Shown: positions 30,194 through 38,525, counted from the first letter of the stretch. The stretch is 42,027 nt of DNA from Caryophanales bacterium UBA6985 (GCA_002450035.1 DJYF01000006.1:1-42027); one strand, 5' to 3'. Translations and numbers: made by a program. Notes: generated from the letters alone by a model not told the origin.

Positions 30194-30976
30194 CTATAAG
30201 TGATAAACATAGTTAGTAAGAACTATTCCAGGTATTTTCTTTATCTTCTTAGTATAATTACTATCATAGTCTACATTCTCAGGAATTAATTCTTCTTCTG
30301 AAATACCATATAATCTCATGAATTTATCACGTATTCTATTACTTGCTTCAGATCTTCTTTGATCATCTTTATAACTAGAATCATCAAGTAATTCTTCAAG
30401 TTCAGCTCTTAAACTTGAAAGACGTTCTTCATGACTAGACTTCCAAGTTATATAGTCTAATATATTAGATGGGCATTTAGCATTTTCTTCTTCTAAAATA
30501 TTTTCTTTTAGAATTGATATTTCTTCTTCATAACTAAGTCTAGAATCAATAGTTTGAAATAAACTTATAGTACCTACATCACATCTTTTATAACCTTCTA
30601 TAGCTTTTGGATCACAGTATTTTGCTCTATAAGAAAAATCAAATACTCTATTATCATCAACATAAATAATTAAACCTTCATATTTTTGTTCATTACCATT
30701 GAATGTTGCAGATTCATCTTTAACTAAATCAATAGCTTGATTATAAATATTATACTTAGCTATTTCACGATAGATATCAAGTTCGGCAAGTCTTTTCTTT
30801 TCTTCTTCACTTATATTCTTATTAAAGATAGAAAATTGAAGTTCTACTAATGATCTTAAATAATCATAATAATAACTACTAAGAAAAGCCTTATATCCTT
30901 TCAACTCTTCAAGCATTTCTTCTTTTGTTTTTACATTATCAAATTTTTTTGATTTATTTGGAACAACTATTGCCAT
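30194..30976 (-). CDS. Hypothetical soluble protein upstream of ylmH
   Basis: 260 residues, charged and mostly helical, no signal or membrane helix. A central segment (EGLIIYVDDNRVFDFSYRAK) looks like a beta hairpin between two helical regions. The second half is coiled-coil-like (SSHEERLSSLRAELEELLDD). Three cysteines are scattered (about 131, 142 and 187). I recognise no family. AAGGAGG lies 8 bases before the ATG, and an extended -10 box at 31000-31008 starts the operon that also carries ylmH and the tethered flavodoxin. The linkage with ylmH is tight (8 bases), so a shared job near the ribosome is possible but unproven. Confidence 0.72.
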   Translation of the reverse strand: MAIVVPNKSKKFDNVKTKEEMLEELKGYKAFLSSYYYDYLRSLVELQFSIFNKNISEEEKKRLAELDIYREIAKYNIYNQAIDLVKDESATFNGNEQKYEGLIIYVDDNRVFDFSYRAKYCDPKAIEGYKRCDVGTISLFQTIDSRLSYEEEISILKENILEEENAKCPSNILDYITWKSSHEERLSSLRAELEELLDDSSYKDDQRRSEASNRIRDKFMRLYGISEEELIPENVDYDSNYTKKIKKIPGIVLTNYVYHL

Positions 30977-30999
30977 AGTATACTCCTCCTTAGGACTAG

Positions 31000-31008
31000 A
31001 TTATAGCA
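31000..31008 (-). promoter_or_regulatory. Promoter -10 of the ylmH operon (extended)
   Basis: Minus-strand TGCTATAAT lies 24 bases upstream of the start codon at 30976, directly after the terminator of the transporter gene. Confidence 0.6.
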
Positions 31009-31010
31009 CA

Positions 31011-31038
31011 AAAAAAGAGTATTTTCTAAATACTCTTT
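31011..31038 (-). terminator. Terminator of the transporter gene, overlapping its stop codon
   Basis: 11 bp stem AAAGAGTATTT / AAATACTCTTT with a short loop holding the TAG stop (31026-31028), followed by more T. Confidence 0.86.
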
Positions 31039-32303
31039 CTTTTACGTGTTTTTTTCTTAGGTTTTTCTTTTTCTAACCAATCTTTTCCATCAACTACTCT
31101 AGCTACAAGCATACTAGAAGCAGAGTCTCCAACAACATTTAACATTGTTGCAGGTGGATCAATAATTGTTGCAATAATTGTTAAAACTGGTAAAGCAGCA
31201 ACTGGATATCCCATCATATTAATAATTAACATTTCAGAAATAGTACCACCACCAATTGGAACTGCACTAACAAGTAAATTAGCAACAAATGCTACTCCAA
31301 ATATCTTTAAAATAATTGAAACATTATTAACTGGTGTACCAAATAAGCATACTAAGAACATAATCTTAAATACACTTCCAATTATAGAACCATCTTTATG
31401 GAATGATGTTCCAAGAGGAATCATAGTATCAGCTATATCTTCACTTACTCCTATTTTCTTTGCACAGTCTGTATTAACAGGAATTGATGCTGCAGATGAA
31501 CATGTAGCAAGTGATGTAACTGTAGCAGGCAGAATACTCTTCCAATAAGATACTAATCCTTTCTTACCTCCTGCAATTAAAGCATAAGCACTATAAACAA
31601 TAATGTAATATAAGAATGCTATAACAGTATAAAGAACAAATGTCTTTAAGAATCCTACTGCTATTTCACTTCCAAATGTACCAACTAAAGATGCAAAATA
31701 GCATCCAAGTCCAATTGGTGCATAATACATTATAATCTTAATTATATTCATTAAGACTTCATTAGCACTTACTAATACTTCTTTAAACTTTTCTCCTTTA
31801 CTTCCACTCATTCTAATTGCCATACCTGTAATAATAGATACAATAATTAAAGCAATTAAATTTCCTTTAGATAATAAATCTTTAAAATCAGATACAGTTA
31901 ACACATCAACTGTTCTTTCTAGTACAGAATAGTTTTCAGTCTCTTCAACTACTTCACTGAAAACCTCCTTAATACTATTAACATCTCCTTTAGCAACTAA
32001 AGAAGTTTTAAAAGTAGCAAAGAATCCAACTAATAAAGCAACAATACTAGTTACTACAAAAGCAGCAACTATAGTACCAAGTACTTTACCAAGTCTTTTC
32101 CCACTACCCATCTTTGATATTGAAGTAGTAATAGTTAAGAATACTAAAGGTACTATAACTACAAACATTAAGTTTATAAATATATCACCAAATGGACTTA
32201 GTACTTTAGCTTCTTCTTTAAAGATAATACCAACTATTGCTCCAACAATGATCGCTGCAACTAAAATAATAGTTTGCTTGTAATTTTTAAATAAACCCTT
32301 CAT
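31026..32303 (-). CDS. Dicarboxylate/amino acid:cation symporter family (SLC1 type), variant binding site
   Basis: 425 residues with the hydrophobicity of the elevator-type DAACS fold. CSSAASIPVN (268-277) is the HP1 serine-rich tip. TM7 reads PLGTSFHKDGS (296-306) where most members have NMDG: Met is replaced by Lys303 and Asn by His302. TM8 reads DPPATMLNVVGD (382-393): Asp382, Thr386, Asn389 and Asp393 are kept but the Arg that binds an acidic side chain (Arg397 in GltPh) is Ala385. The substrate is therefore probably not aspartate or glutamate, and the cation may differ. HP2 is VPIGGGTISEM. The start ATG at 32303 has AAAGGA upstream. It is divergent from the Sel1-repeat gene and monocistronic. 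Confidence 0.88.
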   Translation of the reverse strand: MKGLFKNYKQTIILVAAIIVGAIVGIIFKEEAKVLSPFGDIFINLMFVVIVPLVFLTITTSISKMGSGKRLGKVLGTIVAAFVVTSIVALLVGFFATFKTSLVAKGDVNSIKEVFSEVVEETENYSVLERTVDVLTVSDFKDLLSKGNLIALIIVSIITGMAIRMSGSKGEKFKEVLVSANEVLMNIIKIIMYYAPIGLGCYFASLVGTFGSEIAVGFLKTFVLYTVIAFLYYIIVYSAYALIAGGKKGLVSYWKSILPATVTSLATCSSAASIPVNTDCAKKIGVSEDIADTMIPLGTSFHKDGSIIGSVFKIMFLVCLFGTPVNNVSIILKIFGVAFVANLLVSAVPIGGGTISEMLIINMMGYPVAALPVLTIIATIIDPPATMLNVVGDSASSMLVARVVDGKDWLEKEKPKKKTRKRKSI

Positions 32304-32333
32304 AAATATATTCCTTTCTTAATTTAAGGATAA

Positions 32334-32339
32334 ATTATA
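32334..32339 (-). promoter_or_regulatory. Transporter promoter -10
   Basis: Minus-strand TATAAT lies 30 bases upstream of the transporter start codon in the 132-base divergent gap. It lacks a TG extension, and no clear -35 is seen. Confidence 0.45.
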
Positions 32340-32386
32340 ATTTGTAAATAGTTAATCTTCATTTACCCACACCAATAAAACATTTT

Positions 32387-32416
32387 TCTACAATAATCCA
32401 CAAATGGTGCTATAAT
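32387..32416 (+). promoter_or_regulatory. Sel1-repeat gene promoter
   Basis: TCTACA (32387-32392), an 18-base spacer and TGCTATAAT (-10 at 32411-32416, extended). The start codon follows 19 bases after the box, with GGAG before it. Confidence 0.6.
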
Positions 32417-32435
32417 ACAAAAAAGGAGTTTAAGT

Positions 32436-33956
32436 ATGAAGAAGAATTATATTAAATTAAATATAGATGACAATCATTTATCTTTTGGTAATCTATGTAG
32501 ATTAATTAAGAGTTTATCTAAAAATAAATCCTCTGCTATGCAAGGAGAAATATTTGCATGTATTTTTGAAACAGATGTAATTAATGACACCACTGTAAAT
32601 AATTACTGTGTAGGTGTACGTGGAATAAATGACACTTATAAACAAATATATTTAAACTATAGAAAGAAGTTTGAAAAAGACAAGACTGTTTTAAAAAGTA
32701 TTGTTACAAATATCATTTCTATCATGGATGGTATAGTTCAAACAAATAATATAAATATTAATAATTCAACTAGTTTAAAACTACTATGTAATAAACTATA
32801 TAATCTTTCTAAAAATGATAAATCTTGTAGTGAGTTATTTACTAATAACTTACATAAATTAATAGATGAGAATAATTTGCTTGAAGCTATGTCTGAAATA
32901 TTATTCTTCTCTATTCTAGATAAGAAGCAACCGATATTTGAAAGTGAAGTTAAAGTAGAAATAATCGAAAGCCTACTTAATGATACAAATATATCAGCAA
33001 ATGATCTTCAAGATTATTTAAATATTAAACTATCAGAAGAAGTTAACTTTAATAGTAAATTAAAAAAATTAAGTGAAGATGGAAACGCTTATGCTTGTTT
33101 TGAATTAGGCATGGAAGAATTCAAAGGTATATATGCAGGATTCCCACGTTACATGGAAGCACTTAAATACTTTAAAAAAGCATCTCTTTCTAATCATGCT
33201 CAATCATTTTATATGATAGGAAGAGTCATTTATGAAAAATTTGTAGGAAACCACGAAAAAGATGAAATGGAATATGCTTATTCATGTCTTTTAAAGGCAA
33301 GAGAACTAGGTTCTGTAGCTGCCGTTAATCTTATAGGTCTATTCTATTTAAAAGGCTTATATCCTGTAAAAAAAGATTTAAAGATGGCTTCTATTTATTT
33401 TGAAGAAGCAGGTTCCAAAGATTATTCATACGGTTTTAATAACTTAGGCTTAATATATGAAAAAAGTAATTATAAAAAAGCTGTGGAATATTATAAAAAA
33501 TCTGCCGCTTTAGGAAACGCCTGGGCGCTTAATAGAATTGGCGAATACTATAGAAACAAAGGTGACTACGAAAAAGCATATGAGTGTTATTTAAAAGCAA
33601 TAGATGTTCCTTATGAAAATATGTGTTCTTATGCTTATTATAATTTAGCTAAATATTATTATTTAGATGGTAACACTTATATAACTCTTCCTAAAGATGA
33701 AGATAAAGCACTTAACTATCTTAATGTTGCAGAAGGAAGAAACAATCTAGATGCAATACTTGAACTATTCTATTATTATATAAAAAAGTATTTAAGCACT
33801 TCAAATGAATCATTATTATCAAAGATATACTCTTATAAAGAAAAAATAGAAAAACATGATAAATATAATAATGATTTAAAAGAATTAATAGAAGATAAAC
33901 TAAAAACTATAAAAAAAGAAAATGAAATAGATTTAAGCATAATAAAAATTCACTAA
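32436..33956 (+). CDS. Sel1-like (TPR-type) repeat protein
   Basis: 506 residues, soluble. The N-terminal 210 residues are unassigned. From about 215 to 450 there are six or more Sel1-like helical hairpins, with the pattern A-x2-x-L-G-x-x-Y-x3-G-x-x-x-x-x-A-x-x-Y-[FY]-x-x-A. Examples are ALKYFKKASLSNHAQSFYMI, VNLIGLFYLKGLYPVKKD, AVEYYKKSAALGNAWALNRI and AYECYLKAIDVP. Such repeats bind other proteins and often act as adaptors. No signal peptide is present, so it acts inside the cell. GGAG lies 7 bases before the ATG. The gene is convergent with the second prepilin-like gene and shares its terminator. Confidence 0.85.
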   Translation: MKKNYIKLNIDDNHLSFGNLCRLIKSLSKNKSSAMQGEIFACIFETDVINDTTVNNYCVGVRGINDTYKQIYLNYRKKFEKDKTVLKSIVTNIISIMDGIVQTNNININNSTSLKLLCNKLYNLSKNDKSCSELFTNNLHKLIDENNLLEAMSEILFFSILDKKQPIFESEVKVEIIESLLNDTNISANDLQDYLNIKLSEEVNFNSKLKKLSEDGNAYACFELGMEEFKGIYAGFPRYMEALKYFKKASLSNHAQSFYMIGRVIYEKFVGNHEKDEMEYAYSCLLKARELGSVAAVNLIGLFYLKGLYPVKKDLKMASIYFEEAGSKDYSYGFNNLGLIYEKSNYKKAVEYYKKSAALGNAWALNRIGEYYRNKGDYEKAYECYLKAIDVPYENMCSYAYYNLAKYYYLDGNTYITLPKDEDKALNYLNVAEGRNNLDAILELFYYYIKKYLSTSNESLLSKIYSYKEKIEKHDKYNNDLKELIEDKLKTIKKENEIDLSIIKIH

Positions 33957-33971
33957 TAACTAGTGAATTTT
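33945..33971. terminator. Bidirectional terminator between the Sel1 and second prepilin genes
   Basis: 11 bp stem AAAATTCACTA / TAGTGAATTTT with an ATAAC loop and a T-run after it. The Sel1 gene's stop codon (33954-33956) overlaps the first arm. T-rich on both sides, so it can also end the minus-strand gene stopping at 33982. Confidence 0.85.
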
Positions 33972-33981
33972 TTTAAATTAA

Positions 33982-34647
33982 TTATTTATTTTTTGTATCA
34001 AAACGACGTTCATTTGTTTTTCCATCAAAAAATACTGTTTTCGGATAAACCGCCTTTTTTTCTGGTGGATACGAATCATATATTTTATTACCAAAATCAA
34101 AATATTTATTCTTATCAGTCATTATTTCAATTTCATCTAATTCTCCACTTTCATGTGCTTCAATTTCAGATAAGCTTATAAGAGGTGCATCATCAATAAA
34201 AGTCTGACCAGATGTATTAAAAGAGGAAACATAACTACCATTTTTAATCGTCAAAAAATAATACCATTCATATGGTTTAATAGAATTACCATCTGTTTTA
34301 TCCTCATTCAATATTTCTGCATACCTTTCACCATAATAAAATGCAACAAAAAGGCCATCGAAATCACCAGTATTAGATAAATCCAAATCATCATCTACAT
34401 TAAAGATGTATGCAACCTCATCATATCCACTAGGTCTTTGAATACCATCAAATTCTTCCATTAAAAAAAACTTTTGAACACCAGCATTATATGCTTTTTG
34501 CATAAACTGTCTAAAAGTCTTTTGTTTAGCAGTTTCAACAGTACTTAGTACTGATGGTATTGCTATAATCATTATAATTGCAAGTATTACTATTACCGCA
34601 AGTAATTCTACTAAAGTAAAACCTTTTCTCTCATTTTGTACTAACAT
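33982..34647 (-). CDS. Type IV prepilin-like protein, copy 2
   Basis: 221 residues. The leader NERKG is followed by the same hydrophobic segment as copy 1 at 7579 (FTLVELLAVIVILAIIMI and onward), with cleavage after Gly9 and Glu at +5. Both copies share TVETA-[RK]-QKTF, the RPSGY motif and a segment with NTG. After about residue 105 they differ: this C-terminus has no cysteine and is Lys/Asp-rich. DNA identity is also high over the first 75 bases. AGAAGG lies 9 bases before the ATG. No pilus assembly genes flank it. The Sel1-repeat gene faces it. Two different C-terminal domains on one anchor suggest two pilin subunits with different surfaces. Confidence 0.85.
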   Translation of the reverse strand: MLVQNERKGFTLVELLAVIVILAIIMIIAIPSVLSTVETAKQKTFRQFMQKAYNAGVQKFFLMEEFDGIQRPSGYDEVAYIFNVDDDLDLSNTGDFDGLFVAFYYGERYAEILNEDKTDGNSIKPYEWYYFLTIKNGSYVSSFNTSGQTFIDDAPLISLSEIEAHESGELDEIEIMTDKNKYFDFGNKIYDSYPPEKKAVYPKTVFFDGKTNERRFDTKNK

Positions 34648-34686
34648 AGATGCATACCTTCTTTACTTAACTCTATATGAATTACA

Positions 34687-34717
34687 TAAAAAAATAAAGT
34701 GTTTAATCACTTTATTT
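34687..34717 (-). terminator. Terminator of the DUF3419-like gene
   Basis: 10 bp stem AAATAAAGTG / CACTTTATTT with a 6-base loop, followed by a T-run. It overlaps the stop codon (34716-34718). Confidence 0.82.
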
Positions 34718-35549
34718 ACATTTTATTTCTTAATACTTTAACAAAGTCCCCACCTGAACACTTAATAGTATCACATTCAGAAAAATTACTTTGTTTAATA
34801 TTTCTCATAAAACCAAATTGATAATGAAAAGCTACACTTCCACCATCATCTAACATAGGAAGTATATTATCTCTTATAAACTTATAATAATCTTCTTCTT
34901 TATAATTATCATCACGCAAAGATAAATGATCATATATATTTGAAAGTATTATTAAAGAATTCTTCTTATCAAAAATATTTGGCAAAGAAAATAAATCACT
35001 TAATTTAAAATCAATAGGATTTTCAAATAATCTTTCTTTTAATAAATCATATTGTCTTGTATAGTCACTTTCAAATCTAATATTATAAGAAAACTTCGAT
35101 AATAAATATATTCTATGCTTCTCAGCTTGATAAACAATATCCCAGAATACTCTTGCATCATCTTCTAAGTATTCTTTTATTCTTTCATAATATTTAATAT
35201 TATAGTTTTCTAAAATGTCACCACCACTAATTGGAAAATAATTTAAATATTCTTCTTTTGTAAGCACTTTTATAGCAGCACACTTTAAACATAATAAATA
35301 GTATTGCAAAGGATTATAATCAAATGTATCCACATGATGTGCACCATTTATTAAACTCATGAATGCATGATCTCCTGAACCACATACAGTAAGTACATTT
35401 TTATCCTTAATATCAAACTTAGAAATATATTCTAAAGATTCATTAGTACAAAAATAACCAGGTTTAAGTCTACTATGAATAATATTTGCATTATCATAAT
35501 CTTCTTCTACAATATATTTAGCACGTAGCCCATCATTAATAGGATTCAT
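34716..35549 (-). CDS. DUF3419/BtaA-like SAM-binding fold protein
   Basis: 277 residues, soluble. The segment VLTVCGSGDHAFMSLINGAHHVDTFDYN (about 53-80), here cited by its motif CGSGDHAF and its acidic FDYNPLQYYL, is the SAM-binding pattern of the DUF3419 group. That group includes the 3-amino-3-carboxypropyl transferase BtaA of betaine lipid synthesis. The remainder has LSNIYDHLS and FHYQFGFM, compatible with the same fold. I would not claim that this organism makes betaine lipids: BtaB is not nearby and the match is by pattern. AAAGGAGG lies before the ATG. It is monocistronic. A small-molecule or lipid transferase is the best guess. Confidence 0.7.
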   Translation of the reverse strand: MNPINDGLRAKYIVEEDYDNANIIHSRLKPGYFCTNESLEYISKFDIKDKNVLTVCGSGDHAFMSLINGAHHVDTFDYNPLQYYLLCLKCAAIKVLTKEEYLNYFPISGGDILENYNIKYYERIKEYLEDDARVFWDIVYQAEKHRIYLLSKFSYNIRFESDYTRQYDLLKERLFENPIDFKLSDLFSLPNIFDKKNSLIILSNIYDHLSLRDDNYKEEDYYKFIRDNILPMLDDGGSVAFHYQFGFMRNIKQSNFSECDTIKCSGGDFVKVLRNKM

Positions 35550-35587
35550 TAAATTAACCTCCTTTCTTTGTTTCTATATAATAACAC

Positions 35588-35615
35588 AAAAAAAGAATAA
35601 GTATATTATTCTTTT
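35588..35615 (-). terminator. Terminator of the nucleotide-salvage operon
   Basis: 10 bp stem AAAAGAATAA / TTATTCTTTT with a 5-base loop, followed by TTTGTG. It overlaps the stop codon of the 5'-nucleotidase gene. Confidence 0.8.
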
Positions 35616-36112
35616 TCTATTTTACTTATTTTCTCTAATACCTCTTTAGGATTAGTAAATAAAATACCAGTTCCTCCAGCATTTTCCCACTCTATTATAT
35701 TCTTTTGGTAATCATCAATTAATATATAGTTCTTATCTATAGCAAATTTATTTTTTTCTTCTCTTAAACAAACATTAACTTTAACACTATTTGACAAATA
35801 ATCTTTTACCCATCTTATCTTATCATCCTTAGCGGTTAATACTTTTCTATGTGGTTTAGGTATACCAGTTAATATTTCTATTTTCTCTTTATATTTATCT
35901 AAAAGACTTAAAAATAAATCTTTAGATCCATCAATGAAGTCTAATTTGTAATAAAAATTAGGAGTATTACTAACTCTAGACCATAGAAGATCTTCTTCAT
36001 CTTTATTTCTTGTTCCTTGAGGAATAGGATCCATTTTACAATAATCTATAACTCCTTTATCAAAATTAGCAAGTACTCCATCCATATCAAAATATATCTT
36101 TTTTATTTCCAT
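35606..36112 (-). CDS. HAD-type 5'(3')-deoxyribonucleotidase (NT5C-like)
   Basis: 168 residues. It is expected to remove phosphate from deoxyribonucleotides. The HAD nucleophile motif IYFDMDGVLA gives Asp9 and Asp11. ILTGIPKPHR is motif II, the helix with KIRWVKDYL carries the motif III Lys, and ILIDDYQKNIIEWENAGG gives the motif IV acidic residues. This set is that of the pyrimidine-preferring NT5C group. GGAGG lies before the ATG. It follows the deoxyribosyltransferase-like gene by 27 bases, forming an operon that would act on deoxynucleotides and nucleosides. Confidence 0.88.
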   Translation of the reverse strand: MEIKKIYFDMDGVLANFDKGVIDYCKMDPIPQGTRNKDEEDLLWSRVSNTPNFYYKLDFIDGSKDLFLSLLDKYKEKIEILTGIPKPHRKVLTAKDDKIRWVKDYLSNSVKVNVCLREEKNKFAIDKNYILIDDYQKNIIEWENAGGTGILFTNPKEVLEKISKIEKE

Positions 36113-36139
36113 TTATATCCTCCAATCATCTATCTAATA

Positions 36140-36667
36140 CTATTGATCTTTTCTTTTCATGATTGATCTTTTTTCTAATGGTAATATTTCAGTTTTATTA
36201 TTAACTCCAAGTTTATTTGCAAGTTCAATTGAATTACTTAATAATTCTTCTAAACTTCTTAATGGTTCATTTGAAGTATCCGTTTTATATAACCAATCTA
36301 AATATTTAATCTTTTTAGCATCATCTAGTCTGCCATAAAGAACTTTACCAGTATGAATCCAATAACCAAATTCTACATTTGTTGTAAAAGCAGGCATATC
36401 TGGTAATGTTCTTGGAATCCAAAAAGCAATTACTGAAGCATTTGATAATGCTTCTCTTTCCCACTGAGCTTGATCCACATAATCAGCTTTAGGTTTCCAT
36501 GTAGAATACTCAGGAACATATACTACTCCATCAAAACCATTTTCTTCTAAATACTTACATGCTTTTGTTCTCCATGATTCCACATTTTCTCCTCTTGGAG
36601 TAGGTCCTGCAAGAAATATTGATTTGTAACCTTTTAATACTTCTTGATCAGAATAATTAATAATCAT
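36140..36667 (-). CDS. Nucleoside 2-deoxyribosyltransferase-like protein
   Basis: 175 residues from the preferred start. SIFLAGPTPRG (about 16-26) and the SWRTKACKYLEENGF helix match the family's base-binding start. DGVVYVPEYSTWKPK and FWIPRTLPDMPAFTTNVEFG supply the deoxyribose pocket, with the likely nucleophile Glu99 in TNVEFG. KVLYGRLDDAKKIKYLDWLY completes it. The enzyme would swap bases on deoxynucleosides or hydrolyse them. The frame opens at a TTG (36691), but AGAAGG is 7 bases before the ATG at 36667. It sits between a GNAT gene and a deoxyribonucleotidase, all on the same strand. It could instead be a hydrolase acting on modified nucleotides. Confidence 0.85.
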   Translation of the reverse strand: MIINYSDQEVLKGYKSIFLAGPTPRGENVESWRTKACKYLEENGFDGVVYVPEYSTWKPKADYVDQAQWEREALSNASVIAFWIPRTLPDMPAFTTNVEFGYWIHTGKVLYGRLDDAKKIKYLDWLYKTDTSNEPLRSLEELLSNSIELANKLGVNNKTEILPLEKRSIMKRKDQ

Positions 36668-36718
36668 ATAATTACCTTCTTTCCTATACAATATTGTTAT
36701 TAGAGCATTTTTATCTTA

Positions 36719-37273
36719 CTATATTTTTTTATATTGAATCCATTCTTCTTTTAATAAACCAGTAATATATTCATCAACAATTAATCCTGTTGATAAACAT
36801 TTATATCTTTGTCTTTTTTTACCTTCAATTTTATATCCAAATTTTTCTTGCATCTTTTTGGAACTTTCATTTCCTTCAAAAAAACCATTTTCTAATCTTC
36901 TTAAACCTAATACCTCAAATGCATATTTTATTCTTGCACCCCAAGCTTCAGTACCATATCCAAATCCATGATACTTTTCATTTATCCATATTCCACCATG
37001 AGCTGTTCCTTGAAATAAATCTATACTTCTCAATTGTGTTGCACCTATAACTTTATTTTCTTTCTTTAATACAATTGCAAAATAATATAATTTATCATTT
37101 AAAGCTTTATTAATATATTCTAATGCATCTTTTTTAGTATATGGAAAAGGAGTATAACTCATCCATTTAGATATATTTATATTATTTAGTCCTTCAACTA
37201 AATCATCTGCATCTTCAATTCTTAATTGTCTAAGTATTAGTCTTTCAGTTTCAATTATTACTGATTCATCCAT
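36719..37273 (-). CDS. GNAT family N-acetyltransferase (RimJ/RimL type)
   Basis: 184 residues. It transfers acetyl from acetyl-CoA to an amino group; the target is unknown. IETERLILRQLRIEDADDL at the start, IGATQLRSID, GGIWINEKYHGFGYGTEAW (the R/Q-x-x-G-x-G/A CoA loop in its HGFGYG form), FEVLGLRRLENGFFEGNESSKKM and FGYKIEGKKRQ are the usual sequence marks of the ribosomal-protein acetyltransferase group. GGTGA lies before the ATG at 37273; the frame opens 4 codons earlier at a weaker site. An extended -10 at 37295-37303 starts the operon with the deoxyribosyltransferase and nucleotidase genes. A role in ribosome modification or in detoxification are both possible. Confidence 0.88.
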   Translation of the reverse strand: MDESVIIETERLILRQLRIEDADDLVEGLNNINISKWMSYTPFPYTKKDALEYINKALNDKLYYFAIVLKKENKVIGATQLRSIDLFQGTAHGGIWINEKYHGFGYGTEAWGARIKYAFEVLGLRRLENGFFEGNESSKKMQEKFGYKIEGKKRQRYKCLSTGLIVDEYITGLLKEEWIQYKKI

Positions 37274-37294
37274 TATTATCACCATCTTAAATTC

Positions 37295-37303
37295 ATTATA
37301 TCA
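37295..37303 (-). promoter_or_regulatory. Promoter -10 of the GNAT-salvage operon (extended)
   Basis: Minus-strand TGATATAAT lies 22 bases upstream of the GNAT start codon, directly after the terminator of the membrane protein gene. Confidence 0.6.
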
Positions 37304-37306
37304 TAG

Positions 37307-37331
37307 AAAAAGATATCATTTAGATATCTTT
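37307..37331 (-). terminator. Terminator of the polytopic membrane protein gene
   Basis: 9 bp stem AAAGATATC / GATATCTTT with a 5-base loop, followed by TTC. It starts 20 bases after the stop codon. Confidence 0.7.
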
Positions 37332-37350
37332 ATTTTCTTCTATTATAGTT

Positions 37351-38502
37351 TTAATTTTTATATGCTGATTCTATATAATATTTAAATAAATATATAAAGA
37401 AAGCATACATTAAAGGTTCACTTAAACTTCTAATTGCTATCGTATATGTTGCTTCTTTATATTGATATAAAAATTCATTATTAAGTATACTTACTTCAAA
37501 TAATCCTACTACATTTAAAATAATTGATGATACTACCAAAGCTATAAAAATAATCATATATTTCTTATTGTTTTCTTTAGAAATAATTTTGTTCTTAGTA
37601 TAAGAAAGAAGTATTTTAACAAACATTATTATTGATAAAGAAGAAGCTATAAAAACTGGTAAATCTTTAAAGAATCTTAATACTACTAGTTTTAGATATG
37701 AACCACTACTAATAGCAAACTCTTTAGGTAATTCCATTAAATAGTAATAGAATGGTAATTTAATATTAATGTCTTTACCCATGGCTAACATTACTAATTC
37801 ATATACTCTTTCTCCAAGACGATATGCAATAAATGAAAAGCCAATAGCAATTATTAAGCCAACAACAACTTTAATAATTTTTTCATTGTTTTTAGTACTT
37901 TCTTTTAATTGTTTTCTTTGTATTTGTCTAAATACCAATCCCATGATTATTAATAACCCAGGTAGTATAAATATATTATGTACCATAGGATACCAAATTG
38001 CAGTACTTAAAAATCCTTTAGCATATGCTGCCTCAGTATGTACCATTATGTGAAGATCAAATTGTTCAAATAATTCATATAATAAATAGAATAATCCTGC
38101 TAAAGAAACACATACAGGCGCTTTACCAACAAGTAGTTTTTTCTTTCTATCGTTATAAACAGATATTCCAATAAATACTATTGCCACTATAGAACATGTA
38201 CTACCTGCATATAAATAAGTTTTATGTCTAGAATTACTTTGAAAATCATCTAACATTTCCTGATATTTTTCTTGGCTTACATAGTTTTCATCTACTGTCA
38301 TATTTATAAAGAATGTTCCATCATACCAGTGACCTATAAAATTATCTGTATAGTTTTCATAAGATTCTTGTTGCTCTTTAGACATTACTGCTTTTATAAT
38401 TGTCCCACCACTAATTTGAATAATTATAAATAGAATGATACCTATAATAAACCATTTCTCTAAGAAATGGATAAAATGATCATTATTATCTTTTACTTTC
38501 AT
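37351..38502 (-). CDS. Polytopic membrane protein, unknown function
   Basis: 383 residues with about eight hydrophobic helices (starting near 18, 93, 125, 165, 212, 270, 317 and 357). The first extracellular loop is long (about 36-85) and Tyr/Glu-rich. No transporter or enzyme motif is recognised. The open frame runs back to 38535, but that ATG lies upstream of the -10 box TGTTACAAT (38526-38534). The ATG at 38502 has GGAG 6 bases before it and is the likely start. It is monocistronic between two terminators. Function unknown. Confidence 0.75.
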   Translation of the reverse strand: MKVKDNNDHFIHFLEKWFIIGIILFIIIQISGGTIIKAVMSKEQQESYENYTDNFIGHWYDGTFFINMTVDENYVSQEKYQEMLDDFQSNSRHKTYLYAGSTCSIVAIVFIGISVYNDRKKKLLVGKAPVCVSLAGLFYLLYELFEQFDLHIMVHTEAAYAKGFLSTAIWYPMVHNIFILPGLLIIMGLVFRQIQRKQLKESTKNNEKIIKVVVGLIIAIGFSFIAYRLGERVYELVMLAMGKDINIKLPFYYYLMELPKEFAISSGSYLKLVVLRFFKDLPVFIASSLSIIMFVKILLSYTKNKIISKENNKKYMIIFIALVVSSIILNVVGLFEVSILNNEFLYQYKEATYTIAIRSLSEPLMYAFFIYLFKYYIESAYKN

Positions 38503-38525
38503 ATTATTCTCCATACTATAACTGC

